Positions 1 to 10,442 of a stretch of 64,000 nucleotides of DNA are shown piece after piece. The notes below the pieces were generated by a model. It searched no databases and was not told where the DNA came from. It saw only the letters and a program-made list of their open reading frames with translations. The DNA comes from Helianthus annuus (Eukaryota > Streptophyta > Magnoliopsida > Asterales > Asteraceae), in assembly GCF_002127325.2 (NCBI RefSeq), contig NC_035444.2:32256904-32320903 (forward strand), given 5' to 3'. The position numbers and the translations under genes were made by a program. Position 1 is the stretch's first letter; each line of letters begins with the position of its first letter.

Positions 1-55
1 GTGATCTCGAACCAATGATTTAGGGTTCCACACACTTCACACCTGCTTCATTATG

Positions 56-277
56 TGATAGGAATCAAATCGAACAAGAAGAATCGTAAGAGAGGAAAAG
101 CTCAATTCATTATCCAGATGATGATTACAACTGACTCAACTATCTCATATACCGACTCAACATCCCTAACCAACTATTTACAAACAAGTCCCTGAACTAT
201 GACAACTCTACATACAATCCCTCTACTTATTTGAGCACATTTACTATTATACCCCTGACTATTTTTAACATGTAACA
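56..277 (-). repeat. 3' LTR of the chromovirus at 56-5110
   Basis: 222 bp, starting TGATAGG and ending TGTAACA on the plus strand. It repeats at 4889-5110 with two mismatches. It is the downstream LTR because the coding strand is minus and the polypurine tract abuts it at 281-292. Confidence 0.95.
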
Positions 278-280
278 ATA

Positions 281-292
281 CTCCCTTCTTTT
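281..292 (-). other. Polypurine tract of the chromovirus
   Basis: On the minus strand this reads AAAAGAAGGGAG, a few bases before the 3' LTR. It is the expected plus-strand DNA priming site. Confidence 0.75.
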
Positions 293-306
293 AAAAATTC
301 TTGTCC

Positions 307-3300
307 TCAAGAATTAACGTCAAACTCTGGAAATCTAGTCACAAACTCTGAAGCAACTACCCAAGTAGCATCATGTAGGGGTAAATCCTTCAACTGAACC
401 AAGAATTTAACCACCGGTCTTTGCCCTTGTCTTGCCAGCTTTCTCTCTAAAATTGCAAAAGGCTGCAACCCTGTTGGTTCTGCATTAGGCAACTGTATTT
501 GTTGTGCAGGTGGACCGTAGGCCTGCTTTAACAAAGAAACATGAAAGGTAGGGTGAATTTGGGAACCAGCTGGAAGATCCAATGTATAAGCAGCTGCACC
601 AATCTTCTTTATTATTAAAAAAGGCCCATAGTACTTCTGAGACAGCTTAGAGTACTTATGTGTTCGTAATGAAGACTGCACATGTGGCTGCAGCTTTAAG
701 TATACCCAGTCTCCCACCTTGAAACTTCTTTCACTTCTTTTCAAATCTGCAAATTGCTTCATACGATTTTTTGCTTTCTCCAATGCATGTTTAAGAGTTG
801 TGATCATTGACTCTCTATTTGAAAACCAAACCTCCAAATCTTCAACTTGAGTATCATAAGGAATGTGTGGCAAGTGCATTGGAGCTTCAACACCATACAG
901 AGCCTTAAAAGGAGACATACGGATGGCAGAATGCCATGTGGTATTATACCACCATTCAGCAAGCGAAAGCCATTTTGCCCATTAAGCTGGTTTAGTCATC
1001 ACCATGCATCTAAGATAGGTCTCTAAACATCTGTTTAAGACCTCCGTTTTCCCGTCAGACTGCGGATGATAAGCAGTGGAAAGAGCTTGATCTATACCTT
1101 GCAATCTCAGAAATTCTTTCCAAAACAAACTCAAAAACAAGGGGTCTCTATCTGAAACAATAGTCTGAGGACAACCGTGTAGTTTGATTACTACTTGAGC
1201 CACATGTACTGCCGTGAAAGGATGCTTATGTGCCATGAAATGTCCATACTTCGTAAACCTATCAATTACCACCAAAATGACATCTTTACCCCCGGACTTA
1301 GGTAGGCCACTTATAAAATCCATAGAAACGTCTGTAAATATGGATTTAGGAATAGGTAATGGTTGTAGCAGTCCCGGAGTGGCTACTGTTTCATATTTAG
1401 CCTTCAAACATACATCACACTTCTTTATTAGAGACTTAATATCTTTAGAGGCTCCTCTCCAATAAAACATGTCTTTGAATCTTTGAATAGTTGGTTGGAC
1501 ACCTGAATGCCCCCTAAAGGTGAAGCATGACATAGTAACAAAATCTCTTTTCTTAGACTATCATCTTGCCCAATCCATAATTTCTTCTTTCTGGTTACAA
1601 ACTGCCATTCCATTCCATATTCTGAATGGCTTCACCTTGTGACAATTTTTGAATCAATTGCTGGGCACTAATATCAGTCTCCCAATGAGCTTTAATCTTT
1701 TGAAGGAGTAAAGGATCATAAGAGGAAACTGCCAACTGAAAAAGTGTGACCCCATGAACTCTTGATAAAGCATCAGCAGCATTGTTCTCCACCCCTTTTT
1801 TATACACAATATCATAATCATAGCCCATTAACTTGCTTAGCCAAGTATGTTGTAATGGAGTGGTATTTTTTTGTTCTAGCAAGTGTTTCAAACTCTTCTG
1901 ATCGGTCTTAATAGTAAAGTGCTTCGTAATGAGGTATTGATGCCAATGTTTAACAGCTAGCAGAATGGCTAAAAGTTCTTTTTCATAGACAGATAAAGTG
2001 CATTGTCTAGTAGACAGGGCTTTACTTACAAATGCAATGGGGTGTTTATCTTGCATAAGGACGGCTCCCAATCCTTTTGAGCTTGCATCTGTTTCAACTA
2101 CAAATTCTTTTGACCAATCCGGTAGAGCTAAGACGGGTGCATTAATCAAATCTTCTTTTAATCTTTCAAAAGCCAGCTGAGCTTCGTGTGACCACTTAAA
2201 GGCATCTTTTTGTAGTAATTGAGTGAGTGGTTTAGCCATAGAACCATAAGAAGCAATGAACCTCCTATAGTAACCAGTAAGGCCCAAACAACCTCTTAAC
2301 TGCTTAACATTTGTAGGGTTAGGCCAGCTCTTTATAGATTCTACTTTTGATGGGCCAGTGGCCACCCCTTCTTTAGAAATAACATGCCCCAAATACTCAA
2401 TTTGGGACCCACCAAAACTGCATTTAGACTTTTTCGCAAAAAGCTGATTATCTCTGAATAATTGCAAAACTTCTCTAAGATCTTGCACATGCTGCTTCAT
2501 AGACTTGCTATAGACTAACACATCATCAAAGAATATGAGCACAGATTTCCTTAATACTTTTTGGAACACAGCATTCATAAGACCTTGAAAGGTTGCTGGA
2601 GCATTTGTTAACCCAAAAGGAAGAACCGGAAATTCAAATAGACCTTGGTGGTTCTGAATGCAGTTTTATGGATATCATCTTCATGCATTCTAATTTGATG
2701 ATATCCTGATCTTAGATCCAATTTTGAAAATACTTCTGCTCCTCCCAATTCTTCCAACAATTCCTCAATGAGAGGAATAGGAAATCTGTTTTTTATAGTC
2801 TGATCATTCAACCTTCTATAATCAACACAAAGTCTCCAAGTTCCATCTTTTTTTTACTAAAACTACTAGAGAAGCAAAAGAGCTGACACTATGCCTTATA
2901 ACCCCCATATCTAACATCTCTTGCACCATCTTTTCTATTATATCCTTCTGGCCCACAGGATACCGATATGCTCTCTGATTAATGGTGACCTTCTCATCTA
3001 TCAACTGGATTCTGTGGTTACAACTCCTGTCAGGAGGCAAAGTCTTTGGAGTTTGGAAAACATCCTTGAACTCTTGCAACAAGGCCTTCATTTCATCATT
3101 AGGTTGACAACCAACTACTGATGATTGATGTTAGAAGGACCCATTTTCTAGTTGCATGCTATATAGTTGCACCTGTACCATAGGGTTATCCTTCTCCAAC
3201 ATATTTGTTAACCTCTCCACTGAACACAAGGACACCTCATTGCTATTAGATCCCTTTAACATGATTACCTTTGAATCCACCTTAAATTGCATGGTTAATG

Positions 3301-3856
3301 CCTTGAAGTTCCAGACTATATCATCAAGGGATTGTAGCCATTGAACCCCAAGAACCATATCATAATTGTCTAGTGGTAGGAGTAAAACATCTGTTTTAAA
3401 CCACACACCTTGCATAAGCCACTGAAAGTCTTGACATAACTGGCTGCAATCTAAATTCTTCCCATTTGCCACTCTTACTTTCATGGCTGGCACTCCTTTT
3501 GTAAAGCATTGCAGTTTGGATGCAAGCTTAGAATTAAGGAAATTATGAGTGGAGCCCGAGTCAATCAGAATCTGAATTTGCCTAGTACCAATAGTCCCCA
3601 CAATTCTCATAGTTGAAAAAGAATTCACTCCCATTATTGCATGAATGGAAATTTGAGGATCTAAATTCATAGCTACTAATTCTCCAGAAGTGTCTTCATT
3701 TTCATCTTCCATATCATCATCTCCATGAATTTCTAACACATATAAGTGTGTGTTTGAACTTACAATTATGTGTTGGTGTATATTTTCCATCACACCAAAA
3801 ACACTCATTTCTGGCCCTTTTTTCTTCAGCCACTTTTGCAGGTACCTTTTTAACAT
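307..3856 (-). pseudogene. Broken pol of the chromovirus: protease, RT, RNase H, integrase, chromodomain
   Basis: Seven reading-frame pieces in order on the minus strand. 3131-3856 has the aspartic protease motif LIDSGSTHNF. 2822-3091 and 2608-2811 carry the start of RT. 1595-2578 has the RT motif FFDDVLVYSK and RNase H (ETDASSKGLG, YEKELLAI, ADALSR). 1428-1613 and 982-1533 hold the integrase zinc finger (CDVCLKA) and catalytic core (MDFISGLP, VSDRDPLF, GKTEVLNRC). 307-918 is the integrase C-terminus plus a chromodomain ending near TWVVASEFVTRFPEFD. Breaks are frameshifts near 2850, 2640, 1605 and 1520 and a stop near 981. Catalytic residues look conserved despite the breaks, so decay is fairly recent, in line with the two LTR differences. 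Confidence 0.9.
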
Positions 3857-4698
3857 TTTTAAGCATCTTATTGGCAGGGGGTGTAGGTAACAGTGCTAAT
3901 GTATTGACAGGGTTTCCCCCTACCTTGGTATTAGTACTATTAGTGTGATTGCTTGCATTAATAGAACTGACCTTCTTATTTTCTTTATCCCCAAATAGTA
4001 TTGCATAGACTACACTCTGCTGCTTAGCCATAGTTATAGCATCTCTCATGGATCTTGGCCTAAAAATTTTGACTAAACAACGAATTTCCGGTTTTAACCC
4101 CCCCCCCCCCCACAAACAAACTAGCAGCATATTCATCTGTTAGTTTGACTCTATTAAGCAATGAGTCAAACTCTTTAGTATAATCTTGTAACGAACCTGT
4201 TTGATGGAGATTTTTCAACTTTTCCATAGGATCTTGTGAAAGTCTCTCAGAAAACCGATTTATAATGGATCTTGAGTACTAATCCCAAGTAATGTCTTCA
4301 ATTTCTCGATCTTGACTATCAAAATAACCTTGATGCCAATCTAGGGCTGCACCTTCCAAATTGATAACTGCGTAATGCACTTTCGCAAATTCAGGAGTCT
4401 TGTCTACTGCAAAGTAATGGTTGCAGCGTATCACCCAACCTTCCACTTCATTACCATCGGATTTTGGAAAATCTACCTTCCCGGGCCGTATCAACCGATC
4501 TTGGTGACCCCCACTTCGATCATGGGTCATCTTATTGTTAATTTCTGTCATCTGAGTCACCAATGTTGTCATACTGATCTGTAACAACCGAATAGCCTCT
4601 GAATTCTTGTCTAAAATTGCTTGCTGAGACTCAATCAAGCTAGCATTACCCTGCGTTAACTTCTCTAACCTTTCCATTTCTTGTTGCCTGGTTGCCAT
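3717..4698 (-). pseudogene. Broken gag of the chromovirus
   Basis: Two frame pieces. 4279-4698 begins MATRQQEMERLEKL, has a heptad-like N-terminus, then the capsid-type segment around GWVIRCNHYFAVDKTPEFAKV, and ends at a TAG after DITWD. 3717-4136 holds the rest of gag with one zinc knuckle, CFWCDGKYTPTHNC. The frame changes near a run of 14 C at 4098-4111, probably a slippage mutation. Gag forms the virus-like particle and the knuckle binds the element RNA. It overlaps the protease frame at 3717-3856. Confidence 0.85.
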
Positions 4699-4874
4699 CT
4701 ATGATCATCAAAATTGATTGAAGAACTACCACGAAAATTGAAACTGGAACAATCAGTTTCAACGATTGAAATGAAATCGATGGAAAATTGCTCGAGCAAT
4801 CAAAGCAATTCAAACGAAATTGAAGGAAAGAACGAATTAGGGTTTGCAATTCGAGCGTGTCCAAAGGATTGAAC

Positions 4875-4887
4875 AGCTTTGATACCA
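4875..4887 (-). other. tRNA-iMet-type primer binding site
   Basis: On the minus strand TGGTATCAAAGCTG begins one base inside the 5' LTR edge (4889). It differs from the usual plant iMet site TGGTATCAGAGC at one base. Confidence 0.85.
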
Positions 4888-4888
4888 A

Positions 4889-5110
4889 TGATAGGAATCG
4901 AATCGAACAAGAAGAATCGTAAGAGAGGAAAAGCTCAATTCATTATCCAGATGATGATTACAACTGACTCAACTATCTCATATACCGACTCAACATCCCT
5001 AACCAACTATTTACAAACAAGTCCCTGAACTATGACAACTCTATATACAATCCCTCTACTTATTTGAGCACATTTACTATTATACCCCTGACTATTTTTA
5101 ACATGTAACA
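4889..5110 (-). repeat. 5' LTR of the chromovirus at 56-5110
   Basis: 222 bp, TG...CA ends, followed by the TSD TTATG at 5111-5115. It would hold the promoter for minus-strand transcription. Confidence 0.95.
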
Positions 5111-5115
5111 TTATG

Positions 5116-5405
5116 CGACTTTGTTCGTTAACTTTGCATAAAGTTATTGTTTTTTCGTACGTTTTGTTTGTAATTTGAGAAATGGTAAACAGTAGGGCAC
5201 AACCCCCCACCCTACATGCTTTATTTCGTCTCGTAACTGTTTGATTGAATCTGCACGCTTCATCTTTCGCTTTTAGATTTGAGTTTTAATAGTATTTGCA
5301 ACATTTAGGTGCGATGGAAAGGCTTTGGTACTAATTTTAATTTGCCCCTTTATATTGTTGTTTTTTGTTATGAAATTAAGGCTGTTTTAACAATTATTGT
5401 AGCAG
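5116..5405. other. Host DNA interrupted by the chromovirus, no gene recognised
   Basis: This continues positions 1-50 once the retroelement and one TTATG copy are removed. It is AT-rich without a convincing reading frame and could be intron or leader of the PPR-like fragment that follows. Confidence 0.4.
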
Positions 5406-5869
5406 AATTGCCAAAACAGAACACCACTGATGGAATAAGAGAGATTCTGCTGGGCAAAAGCCGCTGAATCTTGTTCGAACTGTAAGTTCTTAGTTTACCA
5501 GAAAATATTGTGAAGTTTTTTAGGTGGGTCATTTATTTTTGGGTTTTCAAATTCTAACTTGCAGATTTGTGGCTTGCCAAATGAGAAAGAATCTAAATAT
5601 GGAGCGCTTGATAAATGAACAGCTTAGGAAATAGAATTCCCAGTGATAGGAGTAGCCAAGGCTCTTAATATCCTAAAACAATGGAAACCAACTATTCAAG
5701 TAGAAACTTATATCCTAATTCATCAACTAGCTATTTTCATTGCTTTAAATGGAAAATAACAAATCTATCAACCAATAGTATGTATGTCTTACGGGATTGC
5801 AGTTTTATAAAAAAACAGGTGGCGAAATGGATATTTGGAAAAGGTGAAGGAATGACAATGGGAACATGA
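5406..5869 (+). pseudogene. Fragment of a plant PPR-like gene (EMB1417/At4g18975 type)
   Basis: Three exon-like blocks with consensus splice borders. 5406-5481 encodes WNKRDSAGQKPLNLVRT (donor CT|GTAAGT). 5565-5699 follows TTGCAG and encodes CGLPNEKESKYGALDK and EIEFPVIGVAKALNILKQW, ending PTIQ. 5819-5866 follows ACAG and encodes VAKWIFGKGEGMTMGT. From memory, this order of phrases matches a small plant pentatricopeptide-repeat family whose members read LPNEKE..YGALDKW and VAKWMLSKGQG..MGT. Stops replace expected Trp codons (TGA after ALDK, TAG two codons on), with another TGA before WNKRD and one after MGT. The upstream and downstream exons are missing; the next element starts at 5928. The family assignment is recalled, not searched; the exon structure and stops are seen. 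It may be a captured or retained gene relic. Confidence 0.72.
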
Positions 5870-5927
5870 TGGCTTTCTCCAGTAACTATAAAGACCCAGG
5901 TCGTCTATTTGGGGTGTGCGTTGTTAC

Positions 5928-6243
5928 TGTTGGTTATCAGGCCCAAAGATCAAACAATTAAACACTCACAAACACTCACAAACTCACTGCTTGAAATATT
6001 ATCGAATGAATATGGGTACAAAAAAATATCTACTACTACACCCTATTTATAATAATAAAACAAAAATAAACACATGCTAAATTAAACCATATTCTCCAAC
6101 TTTCTAGCAACCACCATGCAACGTTCATATGCATGAAACTCGGTCAAATCCTAGACCAAATCTTCAACTAGCCACGTACACACCTGTTGACCCGAATTGA
6201 ACCCGTGACCCGCAATCCGTAAACGAAACCGATTAACCCAACA
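5928..6243 (-). repeat. 3' LTR of the non-autonomous element
   Basis: 316 bp, TGTTGG...CCAACA ends, repeated at 7317-7632 with no difference that I can see. Confidence 0.93.
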
Positions 6244-6429
6244 ATCACCCCCTTAATCGGTTTGTTCATAGCCCTCGTTCACCGCAGCGCCGGATCGCTT
6301 ACTCGAACCATCACTTGGACACTTCCAGTATCTTCTCGGTTCAACCCAAATCAAGTCCACCATACTTGCAACTCTTGCTACGAACCACACATGGCATACT
6401 TGCTACACAAACCTCGTAGGTCGCTCTAG

Positions 6430-6945
6430 TTTCGGTCTTCTCTTTCTTTTTAACGTGAACACTTTCGGTCTTCGGTTCACGACTCGGTCTAATGTGAACT
6501 CACGGTCTTTGTTCACAATTTCGGTCTTGCGGTCTAAGCTTTCTTCATTAAAAGCTTCTTTCGGTCTACGATCTTTCTCGGTCTATCTTGGTGCGAACCT
6601 TCGGTCACTGTCACACCCACGGTCTCGGTCTAGCTGCTAGCGGTCTTTTGCAGCTTGTCGGTCTTCTCGGTCTTACGCCAGAAATCAACATCCGGCCACG
6701 GTCTCTTTCTTCTTTCTCCCGTCGGAACAAGCTTCCCACCAGAATTCTCTTTCCGGCAGCGGTCACGATCTTTCTTTCCGGATGAAGAACTGGTTCGGTC
6801 TCCGTCGTTCGGTCTATCACGACATTGGTTCTTCTCCGGTAATGGTCTTCCTCACGCCTGCGATCTTCCTGGCGAGTTCTTCGGTCTTTCTTTCAAGCCA
6901 CCGATCAATTATGGCTTTGTTCTACTCGCTGGCATCGGTCTGCGA
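6430..6945. repeat. CGGTCT-rich interior of the non-autonomous element
   Basis: About 18 copies of the hexamer CGGTCT (AGACCG in the element's sense strand) occur within some 515 bp at irregular spacing, often as TTCGGTCTT or TCGGTCTA. The surrounding DNA is C/T-rich. Long plus-strand frames here (for example 6655-7350) are antisense to the element and S/F/R-rich, so they are unlikely to be genes. Confidence 0.8.
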
Positions 6946-7302
6946 ACTATTTCTTTCGTCTCACCTTTCTTCGTTCTCTTTTCCCTTCAAATTGAATCAC
7001 ACAGATTCTTTGCTTATCTACATCGAAACCGTAAACAGTTCCTTCTTTGGATCCACACAGGATCATGTTCGGACACCGAACCCTCCTACGATCACACAGA
7101 TCTTTCTCTTGCAACATCATTTTCTTTCACCATCGTTCCTTCTTTCTTACTTTCGGATCGGTGGCGGCTCTTTCTTTATCACGCCGATCACGACTTTCCT
7201 TCTTTCTTTACTTCCTTTCTCTATCGCTCTTCAGCCCTACAGCCTATGGCTGTGCGCACTTCTCGTTGCCGACTCTCAAAACGGCTTCTCTGGTCTTCAC
7301 CC

Positions 7303-7314
7303 GCTCTGATACCA
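7303..7314 (-). other. tRNA-iMet primer binding site of the non-autonomous element
   Basis: The minus strand reads TGGTATCAGAGC, a perfect match to the usual plant iMet site, 2 bases from the LTR edge. Confidence 0.93.
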
Positions 7315-7316
7315 AA

Positions 7317-7632
7317 TGTTGGTTATCAGGCCCAAAGATCAAACAATTAAACACTCACAAACACTCACAAACTCACTGCTTGAAATATTATCGAATGAAT
7401 ATGGGTACAAAAAAATATCTACTACTACACCCTATTTATAATAATAAAACAAAAATAAACACATGCTAAATTAAACCATATTCTCCAACTTTCTAGCAAC
7501 CACCATGCAACGTTCATATGCATGAAACTCGGTCAAATCCTAGACCAAATCTTCAACTAGCCACGTACACACCTGTTGACCCGAATTGAACCCGTGACCC
7601 GCAATCCGTAAACGAAACCGATTAACCCAACA
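7317..7632 (-). repeat. 5' LTR of the non-autonomous element
   Basis: 316 bp, same ends and sequence as 5928-6243, followed by the TSD GTTAC. Confidence 0.93.
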
Positions 7633-7637
7633 GTTAC

Positions 7638-8452
7638 ATGCATGTTTTAAAAAAATAAATGTTTTTTTTTGTTTTCGTATTGATGATGTTGACTTTATTT
7701 CCATGCTAATTCATCAACTAGCTATTTTCATGCAACATAACTATCTTAAGGTAAATTAGACTTTTTTCTAATAACTATTTCAACGACGGTCTGAAGTTGA
7801 AAATATTTCAGTGAAGGAAGTTAGATTAGATGAGCAAACAAAGTTGTTCACTCGCCAAAACCCACCAGAAAGAATGTCAACGGGTTGCGAGTGAGATATG
7901 TCTCCTAAACTTAAACATGATATTATCGACTCTAAACGAAGGCTCTTTCTAATTTTTGCCTATAAAGAAGCTCGTTTTGTGTATATTCATCCTCTTAAGT
8001 TCTGCAGTTATAATGTTGATCCACGGTTGAGACCTTGTGGAACTATAGTATACCCAAGTTGAGGGAAGGGCTCTTTTAAGGTCCCTCTACTCAGTTTATT
8101 ATGCTCTAGATTATATCTTTTATATATCATGGTTATTCTTAGTTTGATGCAGTATTTATCATGTCACCATCAAAAGTTTGTAATGTTGAAGATTTCTCCC
8201 CAAAGAATGTGAGGGAGGTGGAATTTTAACTACTGTAAATTATAGAAAACTAAAAAAATGTATGATTAAATTATGTTAAGGAGTTTTTATGCCCTTTTGC
8301 TCATTGAGGAAAAATAGTTTTTTGTCTGCTTTAATGTCTTGAACCCAGTCCAAAGCTTATACCATTGTCCATACTTGGATCCAATTAGAGTGTGTACCAA
8401 TGTATCATTTCATTGTATATTAACTTTGTGTATCATGTGGTTTTACAAATGA
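7638..8452. other. No gene recognised; one 26-bp repeat of upstream host sequence
   Basis: AT-rich DNA without a convincing frame. Positions 7706-7731 repeat 5715-5740, inside the second PPR intron, exactly. It may be the body of the Helitron-like element whose 3' end lies at 8618. Confidence 0.4.
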
Positions 8453-8582
8453 AACAAATTGGGGTAAAGAATAATGGAACGCCAGGGACGCAGAGTAGTC
8501 AAATTTTCATATTGTGTAACAAATTGAGGTAAAGAATAAGGGAAAGTCAGAGACGCAGCGTAGTCAAATTTCCACATTGTGT
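8453..8582. repeat. Tandem duplication, 2 x 65 bp
   Basis: Unit 8453-8517 is repeated as 8518-8582 with several substitutions; both begin AACAAATTG and end ATTGTGT. It immediately precedes a Helitron-type 3' terminus. Confidence 0.9.
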
Positions 8583-8590
8583 TGTCGACT

Positions 8591-8618
8591 CCGCCGCAAC
8601 GCGCGGGTTACCCACTAG
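8591..8618 (+). mobile_element. Helitron-type 3' terminus
   Basis: A short GC-rich hairpin (CCGC 8591-8594 pairing with GCGG 8603-8606) is followed 8 bases later by CTAG (8615-8618) and then T. A hairpin about 10 bases before CTRR, with insertion into AT, is the classical Helitron end, and the wording CCGCAACGCGCGGG is common in plant Helitrons. I could not find a matching 5' TC end. Confidence 0.7.
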
Positions 8619-8647
8619 TATTGTATAATATGTTTGTTAAAAAAAAC

Positions 8648-8860
8648 CTTATATACGCCCCATATAGGCCTATACGTAGCATATATGGGGCATGGGTCAT
8701 ATATGAGACCTATACGAGGGGTCCTATACGTTTTGTATAGGCCTATACGTCCCGTATAGGCTTATACGAGGCATATAGGAGCGGTCAAACCAGAACTGAC
8801 ATGAGTCAGACAATGAATTTGATGTAACACTATATGTAGGCCTATACGAGACATATACGA
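8648..8860. repeat. Degenerate minisatellite of CTATACG / palindromic TATAGGCCTATA units
   Basis: Roughly seven degenerate units of the form GGCCTATACGNNN(C)ATATA. Several include the palindrome TATAGGCCTATA. The last units (about 8838-8860) are separated by around 60 bp of other sequence. No coding frame is seen. Confidence 0.75.
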
Positions 8861-9154
8861 GACAATTGTCTTTACAAATAGACAGATAGAATGTGTGGAT
8901 AGTTTTAGCCTTTACAAAATACCACTTGTATTGTCAAATGTCACATTTGCGGCATCCACCTATAGATATATTCATAATCAGATCCCGCTTTTTAAGGAGG
9001 TTGGCCAAGTTTAGCCCTACCAATTAAAAAAAGATATTTTTTGTTTACTTTGAGGGTTCTTGTTTTTTAATGGTATCGTGTACATTGAAACCTCATGATT
9101 GAATAATCAGTGTGTGCACTTGATAGCTCATGATTGAACAATTTATAGAATATG
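8861..9154. other. AT-rich spacer, nothing recognised
   Basis: No reading frame, repeat or RNA gene is visible between the minisatellite and the LINE poly(A). Confidence 0.4.
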
Positions 9155-9530
9155 TTTTTTTTTTTTCTAAAGATAAATTTTATTAAAAAACACAAGCCAA
9201 AACCAGACCGCGCCACACACTACAACATATACAAGGGATACTTACATCATTCTATCCAAACTACTTTAATATTCTTCGATCAATGCTTTAACCAAAGAAC
9301 CCTAAGGATCTAACCTCCCCAAAAATCTCATCCCTGTCTCCTTTCCCTTTAGAGAATAACTTTCCATTTCTTGCTTTCCATATACACTAACACCCCACAT
9401 AAATTAGCCCTCGGATGATATCCTTCTCATCTTTTCGGCCCGTCGTAAAGAATTGGGTCTCCATAAGATCTGCAAACGAAAAAGCAAACACATTTTGGAG
9501 TTTCACCGTTCTCTCTAAATCCTGACCCTA
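9155..9530 (-). mobile_element. 5'-truncated LINE, 3' end only
   Basis: A run of 12 T at 9155-9166 is the poly(A) tail of a minus-strand LINE, preceded on that strand by AATAAAATTTATC. Upstream, the minus strand encodes IWKARNGKLFSKG and, after a frameshift, LKHRSKNIKVVWIEW. These are typical of the C-terminal end of plant LINE ORF2 after the RT zinc-binding region. Only about 375 bp remain. Confidence 0.75.
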
Positions 9531-9531
9531 T

Positions 9532-9582
<51 letters not shown>
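9531..9582. repeat. (CA)n(TA)n microsatellite
   Basis: About 14 CA repeats followed by about 12 TA repeats. It is the left border of the next element. Confidence 0.95.
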
Positions 9583-9589
<7 letters not shown>

Positions 9590-10442
9590 GTTCCAACGTG
9601 AACAACCTCCCAAGCGTGAACTGATCTGGACCATTGATCTCCTTTTTAGTTGTTAAGGGTATGATTGTAATTATATAAAAAATTAGATTTAAATCATTAT
9701 TTTAATAATTGAATTAAGTTACATCTTTCCTATTTTAAATTCATTATCCACAATATCTTTTATTTCATTTTTATTTTTTCAGATTTCACCACCAGAATTC
9801 GGATTATGCTTTTTAAGATCCACGTAACCTTCATATTTCAACGGTGTACACATGTGTACTTGGATATGAATTGAACAGTACACATGTGTACTCAGCATGG
9901 TACATATGTGTAATTAGCTAGATAATACATACATATAAACAAAACCTGTAAAACTAGTTTATATTAAGCAAACAACAAGTTACATAATGTTTGCCAAACA
10001 AAAAAAAACATACAATTACAAGTTCCAGTTTCGTGAAAACAATAAACGCAACATAATCGGAAAAATAAAAAAGACATAGTCTTTTACAACTATTCGTCGC
10101 GTTGTATGCTGAATCATCCTTATCGACCAAACAAACAAACATACTTGAATCATCCTTATCGACCTCATACGTGAATCATCCTTATCGACCTTCCATCTCC
10201 ACTTTTCTCGTTTACGACGTCTCCTATAATAACACAAAAAACTCAGCAATTAGTACTTTGCATAATTCACAAGGGTGCATCAACAACTTTACACATTCAA
10301 TACACAAAAAAAAAATATGAGATATCACAAAAACAGACGCTATACACATGTGTACATCGCATTAAAAACAAAGAAAAATCAGAATACACATGTGTACAGC
10401 GCCTTAAAACCAGATCAAAATCAGAATACACATGTGTACAGC
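9583..10442. mobile_element. Left part of a TA-bounded element split by Tekay-like A
   Basis: Begins GGGTAGGGTTC straight after a (TA)n tract, as do the element at 27556 and (GGGTAGGG) the one at 29058. It contains several ACACATGTGT palindromes (near 9850, 9880, 10345, 10388, 10430) and three copies of a 19-bp motif at 10110-10190. The sequence is interrupted after 10442 by the 14.2-kb retroelement and resumes at 24635. No transposase is seen. Confidence 0.6.
10110..10190. repeat. Three copies of TGAATCATCCTTATCGACC
   Basis: Exact copies at 10110-10128, 10146-10164 and 10172-10190 with unequal spacers. No function is evident. Confidence 0.9.

Larger units (their letters stand above)
56..5110 (-). 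mobile_element. Degenerate Ty3/gypsy chromovirus (Reina-like), complete LTR to LTR
   Basis: The element is bounded by 222-bp LTRs at 56-277 and 4889-5110 and flanked by the 5-bp TSD TTATG (51-55 and 5111-5115). LTR ends are TG...CA. I see two differences between the LTRs (a C/T near 212/5044 and an A/G near 67/4900), about 99% identity. The order on the minus strand is 5' LTR, iMet-type primer site, gag with one zinc knuckle, protease, RT, RNase H, integrase, chromodomain, polypurine tract, 3' LTR. The coding part is broken at several places, so it cannot be autonomous. Short LTRs plus a chromodomain suggest the Reina clade; the clade is inferred, chromovirus membership is seen. Confidence 0.93.
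5928..7632 (-). mobile_element. Non-autonomous LTR retroelement (small LARD/large TRIM type)
   Basis: 316-bp LTRs at 5928-6243 and 7317-7632 look identical. The TSD is GTTAC (5923-5927 and 7633-7637). On the minus strand a perfect TGGTATCAGAGC primer site (7303-7314) lies 2 bases inside the 5' LTR, and a polypurine stretch (6244-6256) abuts the 3' LTR. The 1073-bp interior encodes no gag or pol domain that I can recognise, so it must rely on proteins from another element. Apparently identical LTRs imply a recent insertion. Confidence 0.93.

Noticed and set aside
6655..7350. 231-codon plus-strand frame in the non-autonomous LTR element
   Set aside because: Antisense to the element, S/F/R-rich because of CGGTCT and TTTC-rich composition, overlaps two other long frames and runs into the LTR.
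5928..7632. A gene-capturing DNA transposon
   Set aside because: 5-bp TSD, TG..CA LTRs, iMet primer site and purine tract identify it as an LTR retroelement.
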